Of a stretch of DNA of 64,000 bases, positions 53,858 to 62,137 are shown piece by piece (within the stretch, counting starts at the first letter, position 1; every line of letters begins with the position of its first letter). This stretch comes from Agrobacterium tumefaciens. Lineage in GTDB: Bacteria; Pseudomonadota; Alphaproteobacteria; Rhizobiales; Rhizobiaceae. Location of the stretch: contig CP048485.1 of assembly GCA_025560025.1 (NCBI GenBank), positions 558,001-622,000 of the forward strand, in the 5' to 3' direction. Made by a program: the position numbers and the translations under genes. The notes below the pieces were generated by a model. The model was not told where the DNA came from and did no database searches. It saw nothing but the letters and a program-made list of their open reading frames with translations.

Positions 53858-54697
53858 ATGACAGGCAAGATACTCGTAATCGGTTCCACCGGCACCATCG
53901 GTACGCCGCTGGTGAAAGCGCTCCTTTCGAAGGGCGAAAGCGTGAAGGCCGCCTCACGCAGCGGCAACGCCACAGGCGGCGCGGAAGGCGTGCGTTTCGA
54001 TTATACCGACGCATCGACTTATGCGGATGCTTTCGACGGTGTTGACCGTCTGTTCCTCATCCTGGCGGGCGGGCGTCTGGATGCCATCGACGCGCTGACG
54101 CCTGTGGTCGAGGAGGCGGCGCGCCGCAAGGTGAAGATCGTGTTCTTGAGCGTCCTTGGCGTCGATGCCGATGATTCCATTCCCTATCGCCAGATCGAGC
54201 TGAAGATCATCGCTTCGGGCACGCCTTACGTCATCCTGCGACCCAACTGGTTTGCCGATAATTTCCACAGCTACTGGAAGGCCGGTATCGACCACGGCCA
54301 GATCGCCGTGCCGGCCGGCGAGGGCAAGTCGAGCTTCATCGACGTGCGCGACATCGCCGACAGCGCTGCCGCAGCCCTGACCTCTGACGCCTTTAACGGC
54401 AAGGCTTTCAACCTAACGGGTCCGAAAGCCCTAGGTTACGGTGAAGCGGCCGCGCTGATATCGCAGGCCATCGGCAAGCCGGTTTCTTACGCGGCTGTTT
54501 CGGATGAGGTCTTCATCGGCATCCTCACCGGTGCGGGCGTGCCGCAGGACTATGCCTCGTTCCTCGCTTCGATCTTTTATCCCGTGCGCGAAGGCTGGAC
54601 AGCGGTGGTGACCGGCGATGTCGAGACGCTGACCGGCCATGCGCCGCGTTCACTGGAGACCTATATAGCCGACAATCTGGACCGGCTGAAGGGTTGA
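53858..54697 (+). CDS. NmrA/QOR2-like NAD(P)-binding oxidoreductase
   Basis: 279 residues. Rossmann motif ILVIGSTGTIGTPLVKALL; the rest follows the atypical short-chain NmrA family (QOR2-like): LRPNWFADNFHSYWKAGI, FIDVRDIADSAAAALT, FNLTGPKALGYGEAAALIS. GGAGATTTGAG precedes the ATG. Divergent from an HxlR regulator; the 143-bp gap contains GTTTTCGAAAC, a possible operator. A role in quinone reduction is likely but unproven. Confidence 0.88.
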   Translation: MTGKILVIGSTGTIGTPLVKALLSKGESVKAASRSGNATGGAEGVRFDYTDASTYADAFDGVDRLFLILAGGRLDAIDALTPVVEEAARRKVKIVFLSVLGVDADDSIPYRQIELKIIASGTPYVILRPNWFADNFHSYWKAGIDHGQIAVPAGEGKSSFIDVRDIADSAAAALTSDAFNGKAFNLTGPKALGYGEAAALISQAIGKPVSYAAVSDEVFIGILTGAGVPQDYASFLASIFYPVREGWTAVVTGDVETLTGHAPRSLETYIADNLDRLKG

Positions 54698-54720
54698 GGC
54701 GCAAAGTAAGCCCGCCGCGC

Positions 54721-56385
54721 TCACGCCGGATCGGTGGAGCCGCGGCGGGCCTTGAAGAACATCTTCAGCCGCTGGATCTCCTCGGGGTTCCAGCCGCTTG
54801 GCGCGGTCACCTCCGTCCATGCATCGATATAATGTTCCGGCGCATAGACATGGCCATAACCGATGGGCGCGGTGGTGGCGGCGGCGACATCGAGACCGAG
54901 CTGCAGCAGGGTGACGACCGGGAACCAGCGGAAGGATGTCGAAACGTCAGGCCCGTGATGCGCCATCCATTGCGGCCGCCGGTAAAGCGAGGCGGCCTCA
55001 AAGAAGGTGATCGGGTCGCTGGCATATTGCAGATAGACGATCCGCATCGGCCCCCATTCCGCATCGGGCATATGCGCGGTCGTATATTGGTTGGCGAAGC
55101 GGATGACGGAGGAATCGCGGAAACGCGGCAGCCATTCCGGCGTGCCCTTCACCCGGCCATTGGTGGCCATGCGCCATGTCGGGCTGGAAAAGGGCGGTCC
55201 GCTCCACAGCGCGCCCTGGAACGGGTCGGAGAGCACATCGTAGAGATCCGAGGATTTCTGCGAGTTGAGCGAACCGAGGCTGAGGCCATGCAGGTAAAGC
55301 TTCGGCCGCGTTTCCTTCGGTAGCGTGGTCCAGTAGCCATAGACGGCCTCGAACAAAGCGCGTGCCGTCTCGACACCGTAATCCGGCTCCGTCAGCAGCG
55401 CGATCCAGCTCGAGAGATAGGAATATTGCACGGCGACGCTGGCGATATCGCCATCATGCAGATATTCGACCGTATCGAGCGCTTCCGGGTCGATCCAGCC
55501 GGTCCCGGTGGGAATGACCACCAGAAGCACCTTGCGCTCGAAACCGCCGACCCGTTTCAGCTCCTCCAGCGCTAAGGCCGCTCTTTCTTCCGGCGTCGAA
55601 GCCGAGTTGAGGCCCGCATAGACCCTGAGCGGCTCCTTTGCCGGGCGATGGGTGAAGGCGGATATTTCGGTGGCCGCCGGGCCTTCGGCGACGAATTCGC
55701 GCCCGCGTCGGCCGAGCGATTCCCATGTCATCAGCGAGGCGCTGCTGCCGGTCTTGAGTGCGTCTGACGGGCGCGGCACGTCGGGTTCGATCAGCGCATC
55801 CACCTGTTTCAGCGAGGAATCGGCAAATCTGAGGCCGATATCGAAGATCAGCCCATTGAGCAGCATCCATGAGAGGATGATTGCCACCGCGATACCGAGC
55901 ACATTGGCAAGGCGGCGCGGCAGGAAATGGCGGCTGCGCGCCGCAAAGAACCGGCGGATAAGCTGAAACAGCCGGCCAGCGCCGATGAGGATGGCGGCGA
56001 CCAGCACCGCAAGGCCGCCGGTCTTGGTGGGGTGGGCGCTGGGTAGCGGATCGAGCTCCATCAAAACGCGGATGGAATTCTGCCAGTCCTTCGCCTGCCA
56101 TAAAAACGCGATGGCCGTGATGGCGGCGGCGAGCGCGATGAGAAAACGAATGCCGCGCGCATTGTGGCGCGAGGGTTCGGGCAGCTCCAGATAGGCCCAG
56201 ATGGCGTGCAAAGCGACACCGATCAGATAACCGATGGCGAAGGAAAAGCCGCACAGCACCCCCTGCATCAGCCATGTACGCGGCAGGAGCGAGGGCGTGA
56301 GCGAAGCGCAGAACAGAATAGTGCCGAAGACGATGCCGGTTGCCGAAAGACCCGCAAACAACCGCTCAACCCATTGTTTCAACAA
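54721..56385 (-). CDS. Membrane alpha/beta-hydrolase (COG4425, Abhydrolase_9 type)
   Basis: 554 residues. Four to five membrane helices occupy the first ~190 residues (SATGIVFGTILFCASLTPSLLPR, MQGVLCGFSFAIGYLIGVALHAIWAY and others). The hydrolase domain follows, with the nucleophile elbow HGLSLGSLNS and KVLLVVIPTGTGWIDPEALD. Substrate unknown, perhaps lipid. The start is TTG at 56385, with AAGGGG about eight bases upstream; no nearer ATG fits the first helix. Confidence 0.87.
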   Translation of the reverse strand: MLKQWVERLFAGLSATGIVFGTILFCASLTPSLLPRTWLMQGVLCGFSFAIGYLIGVALHAIWAYLELPEPSRHNARGIRFLIALAAAITAIAFLWQAKDWQNSIRVLMELDPLPSAHPTKTGGLAVLVAAILIGAGRLFQLIRRFFAARSRHFLPRRLANVLGIAVAIILSWMLLNGLIFDIGLRFADSSLKQVDALIEPDVPRPSDALKTGSSASLMTWESLGRRGREFVAEGPAATEISAFTHRPAKEPLRVYAGLNSASTPEERAALALEELKRVGGFERKVLLVVIPTGTGWIDPEALDTVEYLHDGDIASVAVQYSYLSSWIALLTEPDYGVETARALFEAVYGYWTTLPKETRPKLYLHGLSLGSLNSQKSSDLYDVLSDPFQGALWSGPPFSSPTWRMATNGRVKGTPEWLPRFRDSSVIRFANQYTTAHMPDAEWGPMRIVYLQYASDPITFFEAASLYRRPQWMAHHGPDVSTSFRWFPVVTLLQLGLDVAAATTAPIGYGHVYAPEHYIDAWTEVTAPSGWNPEEIQRLKMFFKARRGSTDPA

Positions 56386-56780
56386 CTTGACTTGCCCCTT
56401 GTGCTCACCACCTGGTGCTGAGTGTAATATGTGACGGGCGAGGGTGCAAATCCTGTGAGCAGGATAAAAATCATGATTATAGGAAAATAATCCTTTACAC
56501 CGTGACGGTGGTTTGATAGTGTTTGGCTACAGTCGGAGATTTGCGGCTGAAGACGGCGCACGGTCCAAAGGGTTGTCTCCGGTTTGATGGCAAGCTTCCC
56601 TCATAGTCGGTGCCATATTGTTGCCCATCCAGCCGCCGTCCAGTTTTGTTCTCTGGGCCAGAGCCTTTCTCCTCGTTATGCCGGGCTTGACCCGGCATCC
56701 AGCCGGCGCGCGTCTGCGCGGGGAAAAGATGTTCCGTCGCATAACCGCAATCGCTGCTCTTTCTCTCGCAGGCCAATCCC
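56386..56780. promoter_or_regulatory. Region upstream of the GTA-like head genes
   Basis: About 395 bp with no gene. It contains the inverted repeat GATTAT-AGGAAA-ATAATC (56475-56492) followed at once by the 13-bp palindrome CACCGTGACGGTG (56498-56510), in an otherwise AT-rich patch, and farther on half of a family A element (56674-56734). The first two are good candidates for an operator or promoter of the GTA operon. Confidence 0.4.
56674..56734. repeat. Half of a family A palindromic element
   Basis: Only the left half is present: CGTTATGCCGGGCTTGACCC then GGCATCCAGCCGGCGCGCGT and CTGCGCGG. The AGCCCAAGGACTTGGGCT core and right arm are missing. It ends about 50 bp before the first GTA-like gene. 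Confidence 0.75.
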
Positions 56781-57308
56781 ATGACAATCTCCAGCAATTG
56801 CGATCCGGCGCTCTACGGCGTCTGGCCGGAAACGCCCGCCTATGCGGCTGAGGACGCGCTTGAAGCCGCGCCGGAGACGAAGTCGCGGGCCGACAGGCTG
56901 GCTGCCGAAGATGCGGCGCGCAATGGCAGCCTGCGGCAATTGCTGAACGAGCTGACGGAGGAGATGCGCGAGCAGTTCTGCCTGTACCGCAATCTCCGCC
57001 AGGCGAGCGAAGCGGCCTTTCTGGCGACGGCGGAGGATGCTTCGGGCAAGCTGGCGCGCGCCGATGTGAAGGCTGCGACGGACCAGCTTTCGCTGATCGT
57101 CCGCACGCTGGAGCGGATCGACGCCCTGCAACGGGTGCTGGCGGAGGAGAGGGAAGCTCTTTTCGGCGAAGACGAAACCGAGGCCGGGGATTACGAAGCG
57201 GCGGTGGCGCATTTCCTCAACCGCATCGATGAACTGGCTGAACAGAAATGCCGCGCGAAGATGGAGGTCGATCCCACCTGCAGCCCCCCGGCAGAAGCCG
57301 ACACATGA
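56781..57308 (+). CDS. GTA-like small terminase candidate (gp1/TerS position)
   Basis: 175 residues, predicted largely helical with a long coiled coil (about 35-135: RNGSLRQLLNELTEEMREQF, DASGKLARADVKAATDQLSL). It directly precedes and overlaps by four bases (ATGA) the large terminase gene, the place of RcGTA g1, which encodes a small terminase. No sequence motif proves TerS; the call rests on position, size and helical character. Confidence 0.6.
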   Translation: MTISSNCDPALYGVWPETPAYAAEDALEAAPETKSRADRLAAEDAARNGSLRQLLNELTEEMREQFCLYRNLRQASEAAFLATAEDASGKLARADVKAATDQLSLIVRTLERIDALQRVLAEEREALFGEDETEAGDYEAAVAHFLNRIDELAEQKCRAKMEVDPTCSPPAEADT

Positions 57309-58564
57309 CGGATACGCCGACCGGCCCCCATCTGCCGGCGCAGGTCTTCAACCTCCTGCGTGACTGGCGTTTCATCGGCAACCTGCCGCAGCAACCGCCG
57401 GAGGGCGACTGGCGGACATGGCTGCTGATCGGCGGGCGCGGTTCCGGCAAGACCCGCGCCGGGGCGGAATGGGTGCATCGTGTCGCGTCCTCTGGCAAGC
57501 AGTCGGATTTGCGCATCGCGCTCGTGGCCGAAACGCTGGGCGACGCCCGCGAGGTGATGATCGACGGCATTTCCGGCATCTGCCGCATCGCCCGCCGCCA
57601 GCGCCCCGCCTTCGAGGTATCGCGCCGGCGGCTCCTCTGGCCGAATGGCGCGATGGCGCAGATGTTTTCTTCGGAAGACCCGGAAAGCCTGCGCGGCCCG
57701 CAATTCCACATGGCCTGGGCAGATGAGCTGGGCAAATGGAAATATCCGCAGGAAACCTGGGACATGCTGCAATTCGGCCTGCGTCTGGGTGAAACGCCCC
57801 GGCAACTGGTGACCACCACGCCACGGCCCATTCCGCTTTTAAAGGCGCTTCTTGCCGATCCCTCTACGCGGGTGGCGCGGATGCCGACGGCCATGAATGC
57901 GCGCAATCTCTCGCCCGGTTTTCTCAAAGCCATGCAGGCCCGTTACGGCGGCACCCGGCTGGGGCGTCAGGAAATCGGCGGTGAATTGATCGACGAGCGC
58001 GAGGGCGCGCTGTGGAAACGCACCGATCTGGAAGCGATCATCGAAGCCGTGCATGAACCGCTCACGCGGATCGTGGTGGCGGTTGATCCGCCCGCCGGCG
58101 TCGGTGAACATTCTTGCTGCGGCATCGTCGTGGCGGGGCTCGGCATGTCCGGGCGTCTTAACGTGCTGGCGGATTGTTCGGTGGAAGGCGAAACGCCGGC
58201 CGGCTGGGCCCGCGCCGTGGTCGCCGCCTTTCGCCGCCACGAGGCGGATCGGGTGGTGGCGGAGGTCAATCAGGGCGGAGAGATGGTGCGCGCCATGCTG
58301 CAGAGCATCGACGCCAACCTGCCGCTGACGCTGGTGCGGGCGAGCCGCGGCAAATTTACCCGCGCCGAGCCGGTTGCCGCACTCTACGAGCAGGGCAGGG
58401 TGCGCCACACCGCGCGGTTTGAAAAGCTGGAAGACCAGATGACGGATTTCGGCCCCGACGGCCTATCCTCCGGGCGCTCGCCGGACCGGCTGGATGCGCT
58501 CGTCTGGGCGATAACGGCGCTGACGACGATGGTGGTGAGTGAACCGAAGGTGCGGGGCATGTGA
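57305..58564 (+). CDS. GTA/phage-type large terminase (TerL)
   Basis: 419 residues. Walker A GGRGSGKT (43-50) and Walker B-like MAWADELGKWK; the C-terminal RNase-H-like nuclease begins RIVVAVDPPAGVGEHSCCGIVVAG and ends with SPDRLDALVWAITAL, whose acidic residues form the nuclease site. It packages DNA into heads. It matches gp2 of RcGTA-like clusters. Translationally coupled to the upstream gene. Confidence 0.92.
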   Translation: MTDTPTGPHLPAQVFNLLRDWRFIGNLPQQPPEGDWRTWLLIGGRGSGKTRAGAEWVHRVASSGKQSDLRIALVAETLGDAREVMIDGISGICRIARRQRPAFEVSRRRLLWPNGAMAQMFSSEDPESLRGPQFHMAWADELGKWKYPQETWDMLQFGLRLGETPRQLVTTTPRPIPLLKALLADPSTRVARMPTAMNARNLSPGFLKAMQARYGGTRLGRQEIGGELIDEREGALWKRTDLEAIIEAVHEPLTRIVVAVDPPAGVGEHSCCGIVVAGLGMSGRLNVLADCSVEGETPAGWARAVVAAFRRHEADRVVAEVNQGGEMVRAMLQSIDANLPLTLVRASRGKFTRAEPVAALYEQGRVRHTARFEKLEDQMTDFGPDGLSSGRSPDRLDALVWAITALTTMVVSEPKVRGM

Positions 58565-58625
58565 GGACGGTGATTATTGGCTCCCGCGAATGAAAGCCAA
58601 TTACCGGTCGAGCGGATGCCCCCGG

Positions 58626-58770
58626 CTTCTTCTCCCCGAGTGGGGAAAAGGTGGCGCGCAGCGCCGGATGAGGGGCCACGGTCAAGATGTGCTGAGAGAG
58701 TAGAGAGATGCGGAGAGCTTGCCCCCTCATCTGACCCTTCGGGCCATCTTCTCCCCGGCGGGGAGAAGAA
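58626..58770. repeat. Palindromic intergenic element, family C, copy 4, inside the GTA cluster
   Basis: Left hairpin TTCTTCTCCCCGAGTGGGGA, GCAGCGCCGGATGAGGGGCC, spacer with an imperfect AGAGAGTAGAGAGATGCGGAG run, then GCCCCCTCATCTGACCCTTC and right hairpin TTCTCCCCGGCGGGGAGAA. It follows terL by 62 bp. Confidence 0.88.
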
Positions 58771-58814
58771 AAGCCGAGGCACCGTCAACGCCCATTTCGG
58801 GCGTCTGGCCGGTC

Positions 58815-58922
58815 TTATTTCTTCGGGGATTGCGCCGGTTTCGGCTGGGAGCCGGTTTCACGCATCTGGCGCCACTCGTTCTCGAGACGGTCATAAACGT
58901 TCTGGGGGATTGTCGCTGTCAT
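58815..58922 (-). CDS. 35-residue small protein on the antisense strand within the GTA cluster
   Basis: ATG at 58922 preceded by AAGGAGGAATGCCACA, a near-perfect Shine-Dalgarno with good spacing. Product: MTATIPQNVYDRLENEWRQM and then RETGSQPKPAQSPKK; a short charged amphipathic helix with a Lys/Pro/Gln tail. No family recognised. Coding is supported by the ribosome site and by normal codon use. It runs against the direction of the GTA genes. Confidence 0.6.
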   Translation of the reverse strand: MTATIPQNVYDRLENEWRQMRETGSQPKPAQSPKK

Positions 58923-59037
58923 TGTGGCATTCCTCCTTGAATGATCGCCGCTGCTGAATTGCGCGGTGAGTGGAGTTAGCGCGCCAAGCTTCGGGAATTC
59001 AAGGAATTTTTTACCTCAAAACCGCGGCCTCCGGATT

Positions 59038-59068
59038 AAAATCGATTAAGGTTTTTTCAAATCGATTT
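59038..59068. promoter_or_regulatory. Twin ATCGAT palindromes, possible operator
   Basis: AAAATCGATT (59038-59047) and AAATCGATTT (59059-59068) have centres 20 bp apart, about two helical turns. They lie between the antisense 35-residue gene and the Dabb-family gene, which diverge, so one dimeric or tetrameric regulator could control both. Confidence 0.4.
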
Positions 59069-59251
59069 AGTCCTGACGGCCGTCATGTGGAAAAACCGGA
59101 TGTTAAGGCATCCCCGATTTTCAGGAGCCGGATTGGTCTGTGACGAGGTGCGATTCTTAGCGTCGGCGCGGATTGAACCGGGGCGGACCAGATGATAACC
59201 CGTTACTCGCACGCCGAAGGCGCAATTGAGTTTTGCATGACAGGTGACACC

Positions 59252-59560
59252 GTGATCCGCCATATCGTCTTTTTCACCGTTCCCGAGGAAAATCGCGACG
59301 CCGTGCGCCGGGGCCTTTCCGGGCTTACCGCCATACCGCATTCGCTGAAGCTGGAAATCGGCGAAAACGTGAAGAAGGATCAATGGGGCAATTCGGTCGA
59401 TTTCATCGTTTATGGCGAGTTCGAAAATGAGGCGGCGCTGGCGGCCTATAAGGCCGATCCCGCCTATGATCTTTCCACCCGCACCGTGAAACCGCTGCGC
59501 GAGACCCGCATTGCCGCCGATTTCAACAGCGATACGGCGGTGAAAGCGCCGATCCGGTAA
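59252..59560 (+). CDS. Dabb (stress-responsive alpha/beta-barrel) family protein
   Basis: 102 residues from a GTG start with AGGTGA five bases upstream (IRHIVFFTVPEENRDAVRRGLSGL). ATG 59237 is an in-frame alternative; a longer frame from 59192 is unlikely. The Dabb fold is a ferredoxin-like dimer; members have varied or unknown roles. Ends KAPIR. It is out of place between terminase and portal genes, since RcGTA-like clusters normally have those genes adjacent. Confidence 0.82.
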   Translation: MIRHIVFFTVPEENRDAVRRGLSGLTAIPHSLKLEIGENVKKDQWGNSVDFIVYGEFENEAALAAYKADPAYDLSTRTVKPLRETRIAADFNSDTAVKAPIR

Positions 59561-59633
59561 TTTGCTTTCACCTGCGAAAGTGGGAGCACGCATCCGCACG
59601 TAGTCTGCTGAAAATGTGCGCAAACCTTTCCTC

Positions 59634-59748
59634 CGTCATGCCGGACTGGATCCGGCATCCAGCCGAGGCGGCTCTCGCGCGGCGACAGGAGTCTTTTCAG
59701 CCCAAGGACTTGGGCTGGCTGGACCCCGGATCTCGTCCGGGGTGACGG
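59634..59748. repeat. Palindromic intergenic element, family A, copy 5, inside the GTA cluster
   Basis: Left arm CGTCATGCCGGACTGGATCC with CAGCCGAGGCGGCTCTCGCG; core AGCCCAAGGACTTGGGCT; right arm GGACCCCGGATCTCGTCCGG then GGTGACGG. The right arm is diverged from the left. It lies 40 bp before the portal gene. Confidence 0.85.
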
Positions 59749-59787
59749 CATAAGGACGCTGTACGCCGTCAAACCAAGGACAACTCC

Positions 59788-60954
59788 ATGCGATTTCCTT
59801 TCTCCCTGCCGTGGCTGCGCCCGGCGGATGGCAAAGCTGTGCCTGAAAGCCAGAAAATGGCTGGTGGCTTCATGGCGGTGGCGGTGCAGGGCGGGCAGGC
59901 CTTCTGGTCCGGCCGGTCCTATGCGGCGCTCGCGCGCGAAGGCTTCATGAAAAACCCCGTGGCGCATCGCGCCGCCCGCATGGTGGCGGAAACATCCGCC
60001 GCGGTCAGCTGGCTGCTTTATGATGGCGACGAGGAGTTGGCCGATCACCCGCTTTTGGCGCTGCTTTCCAGACCGAGCGCCCATATGGGCGGGCCGGATT
60101 TCTTCGAAGCGCTTTATGGTCACCTCATGCTGGCCGGAAATGCCTATATCGAGCCGTTAATGGTGGGCGAACGACTGCGTGAGCTGCATCTGTTGAGGCC
60201 CGACCGGGTCAGCATCGTCGAAGGGCCTGATGGCTGGCCAGTGGGCTACGATTACCGTGCCGAGGGCCGCGCCATCAGGCGCATTGCCAGCGACCGTGAC
60301 GGGCTGGGCCTGCTGCACCTGAAACTTTTTCACCCGCTGGACGACAGGGCGGGTTTTGCGCCGCTTGCTTCCGCAGGCGCCGCTCTCGATCTGCACAATG
60401 CCGCGAGCCAGTGGAACAAGCGCCTGCTCGACAATTCCGCCCGGCCTTCCGGCGCGCTGATCTATCAGCCGAAAGAAGGCGGCAATCTTTCCACCGAGCA
60501 ATATGAACGGCTGAAACGGGAGCTGGAAGAGGGCTATCAGGGCGCGATGAATGCCGGCCGGCCGCTTCTTCTGGAGGGCGGGCTGGACTGGAAGGCCATG
60601 GGGCTTTCGCCCCGCGACATGGATTTTCTGGAGGCGCGCAACGGTGCCGCACGCGATATAGCGCTTGCTCTCGGCGTGCCGCCGATGCTGATCGGCATTC
60701 CCGGCGACAATACCTATGCCAATTACCAGGAGGCGAACCGCGCCTTTTATCGTCTCACCGTACTGCCGCTCGTTTATCGCACGGCGGCAAGGCTGTGCGG
60801 CTGGCTCGCGCCGGTCTTCGGCGCGGGGCTGCGCCTGGAGCCCGATCTCGACCGGATCGCCGGCCTCTCCGGCGAGCGGGATGCGCTCTGGGCTCGCATC
60901 GGCGCGGCCTCGTTCCTGAGCGACGAAGAAAAGCGCGAAGCCGTCGGTTACTGA
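59788..60954 (+). CDS. HK97-family portal protein (GTA gp3 type)
   Basis: 388 residues. Typical portal features: VAHRAARMVAETSAAVSWLLYDGDEEL, HPLLALLSRPSAHMGGPDFFEALYGHLMLAGNAYIEP and ALGVPPMLIGIPGDNTYANYQEANRAFYRLTVLPL. The protein forms the dodecameric DNA gate of the head. Length is in the usual 380-400 range. Confidence 0.93.
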   Translation: MRFPFSLPWLRPADGKAVPESQKMAGGFMAVAVQGGQAFWSGRSYAALAREGFMKNPVAHRAARMVAETSAAVSWLLYDGDEELADHPLLALLSRPSAHMGGPDFFEALYGHLMLAGNAYIEPLMVGERLRELHLLRPDRVSIVEGPDGWPVGYDYRAEGRAIRRIASDRDGLGLLHLKLFHPLDDRAGFAPLASAGAALDLHNAASQWNKRLLDNSARPSGALIYQPKEGGNLSTEQYERLKRELEEGYQGAMNAGRPLLLEGGLDWKAMGLSPRDMDFLEARNGAARDIALALGVPPMLIGIPGDNTYANYQEANRAFYRLTVLPLVYRTAARLCGWLAPVFGAGLRLEPDLDRIAGLSGERDALWARIGAASFLSDEEKREAVGY

Positions 60955-61148
60955 TCACGGCCGGGGAGGGCGAAGCTGCACCTTCCCTGATGAATCAATT
61001 TCTGAAGAAGCGGAATCTCTCCGTGAGACTTTCCGTCCAAGCGATTCCGAAGATTCGTAAAATCATCCATCGCGGGCGCGCAAAGAGCGCCTGCGGGCGA
61101 CGCGGCGCGTCCGCCCGATAACCACATCCTAGAACGGAATGATTACCC

Positions 61149-61469
61149 ATGTCTGAATTCGCCAATGAGGCCGGCATCTGGGCCGCCCGCATCACCGGCG
61201 CCGTGGCGGGCGCGGGTGTGTCGCTCGTTTATCTCCTGCCGAAAAGCAAACGCGAAGCCGCCAGCCGTTTCATCACCGGCGTTTCCTGCGGCATGATCTT
61301 CGGCGGCCCGGTTGGCCTGTGGATCGTGCAGCAGCTCGATATTGCCGGTGCGCTTTCAGGCCATGAGATCATGGTGGCGGGCTCGGCCGCCGCCAGCATG
61401 GTGGCCTGGTGGGGGCTTGGCCTGCTGGTGCGTGTGGCCGACCGTTACAACGCCCGTCCCCGCACCTAG
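61149..61469 (+). CDS. Small membrane protein of GTA clusters (DUF6107-like)
   Basis: 106 residues with two or three hydrophobic segments (ITGAVAGAGVSLVYLLP, FITGVSCGMIFGGPVGLWIVQQ, ASMVAWWGLGLLVRVA). It stands between portal and protease genes, the place where RcGTA has its small g3.5. I link it to DUF6107 from memory of rhizobial proteins with this pattern; this is not certain. A membrane protein within a head operon is unusual. Confidence 0.7.
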   Translation: MSEFANEAGIWAARITGAVAGAGVSLVYLLPKSKREAASRFITGVSCGMIFGGPVGLWIVQQLDIAGALSGHEIMVAGSAAASMVAWWGLGLLVRVADRYNARPRT

Positions 61470-61510
61470 CCTCCACACGGCCCCCCTTTTCCCCATTGCA
61501 GGAGTTACCC

Positions 61511-62101
61511 ATGCACGCCTATCGCGGGCCACGTCCCGCCACGCGCAAATTCGCCAGTCTGGAATTGCGCGGCATATCCGGAGACGGCACGTTTTCCGGT
61601 TATGCCAGCGTTTTCGGCGAGGTCGATCTCGGTCGCGACGTGATCGAGCGCGGCGCTTTCCACCGCTCCATCGAGGAACGCGGCGCAGCCGGCATCCGCA
61701 TGCTTTACCAGCATGATCCGGCCGAGCCGATCGGCGCATGGCGCACCATCCGCGAAGATGAGCGCGGGCTTTACGTCGAGGGGGTTCTCGCCCCCGGCGT
61801 CGCCCGTTCCCGTGAGGTCCATTCGCTGATGAAGACGGGCGCGCTGGACGGGCTGTCGATCGGTTTTCGCACCGTACGTTCCAGCAGGGAGGGGCGTTCC
61901 GGCAAGGCGGCGCGCTCCGGCGTCCGGCGCATTCTGGAGGCCGATCTGTGGGAAATCTCGGTCGTCACCTTTCCGATGCTGCCTTCGGCACGGGTCTCCG
62001 ACGTCAAGCATGCCCGCTTCTTCCGCGATCGCGAGACCGAACTGGTGCGCAGCATGCGCCGCGCCGCGCGCTCGCTTTTCGACACCGCCTTCAAACGCTG
62101 A
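61511..62101 (+). CDS. HK97-family prohead protease (GTA gp4 type)
   Basis: 196 residues. Catalytic His H68 in MLYQHDPAEPIG and Ser S116 in LDGLSIGF, as in U35 prohead proteases. GGAGTTACCC precedes the ATG. It trims the scaffold part of the capsid protein encoded next. Confidence 0.93.
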   Translation: MHAYRGPRPATRKFASLELRGISGDGTFSGYASVFGEVDLGRDVIERGAFHRSIEERGAAGIRMLYQHDPAEPIGAWRTIREDERGLYVEGVLAPGVARSREVHSLMKTGALDGLSIGFRTVRSSREGRSGKAARSGVRRILEADLWEISVVTFPMLPSARVSDVKHARFFRDRETELVRSMRRAARSLFDTAFKR

Positions 62102-62137
62102 TTTTCCAACAGATACTTCCGACACAAGGATGGCGAC

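Noticed and set aside
59192..59251. N-terminal extension of the Dabb protein from 59192
   Set aside because: Homology begins at IRHIVFF; the GTG at 59252 has a well-placed AGGTGA, whereas the upstream part has no such support.
60990..61121. 43-codon ORF, very basic (MNQFLKKRNLSVRLSV...), between portal and the small membrane protein genes
   Set aside because: No ribosome-binding site; the composition (Arg/Gly/Ala-rich end) looks like translated GC-rich non-coding DNA. Position alone is not enough.
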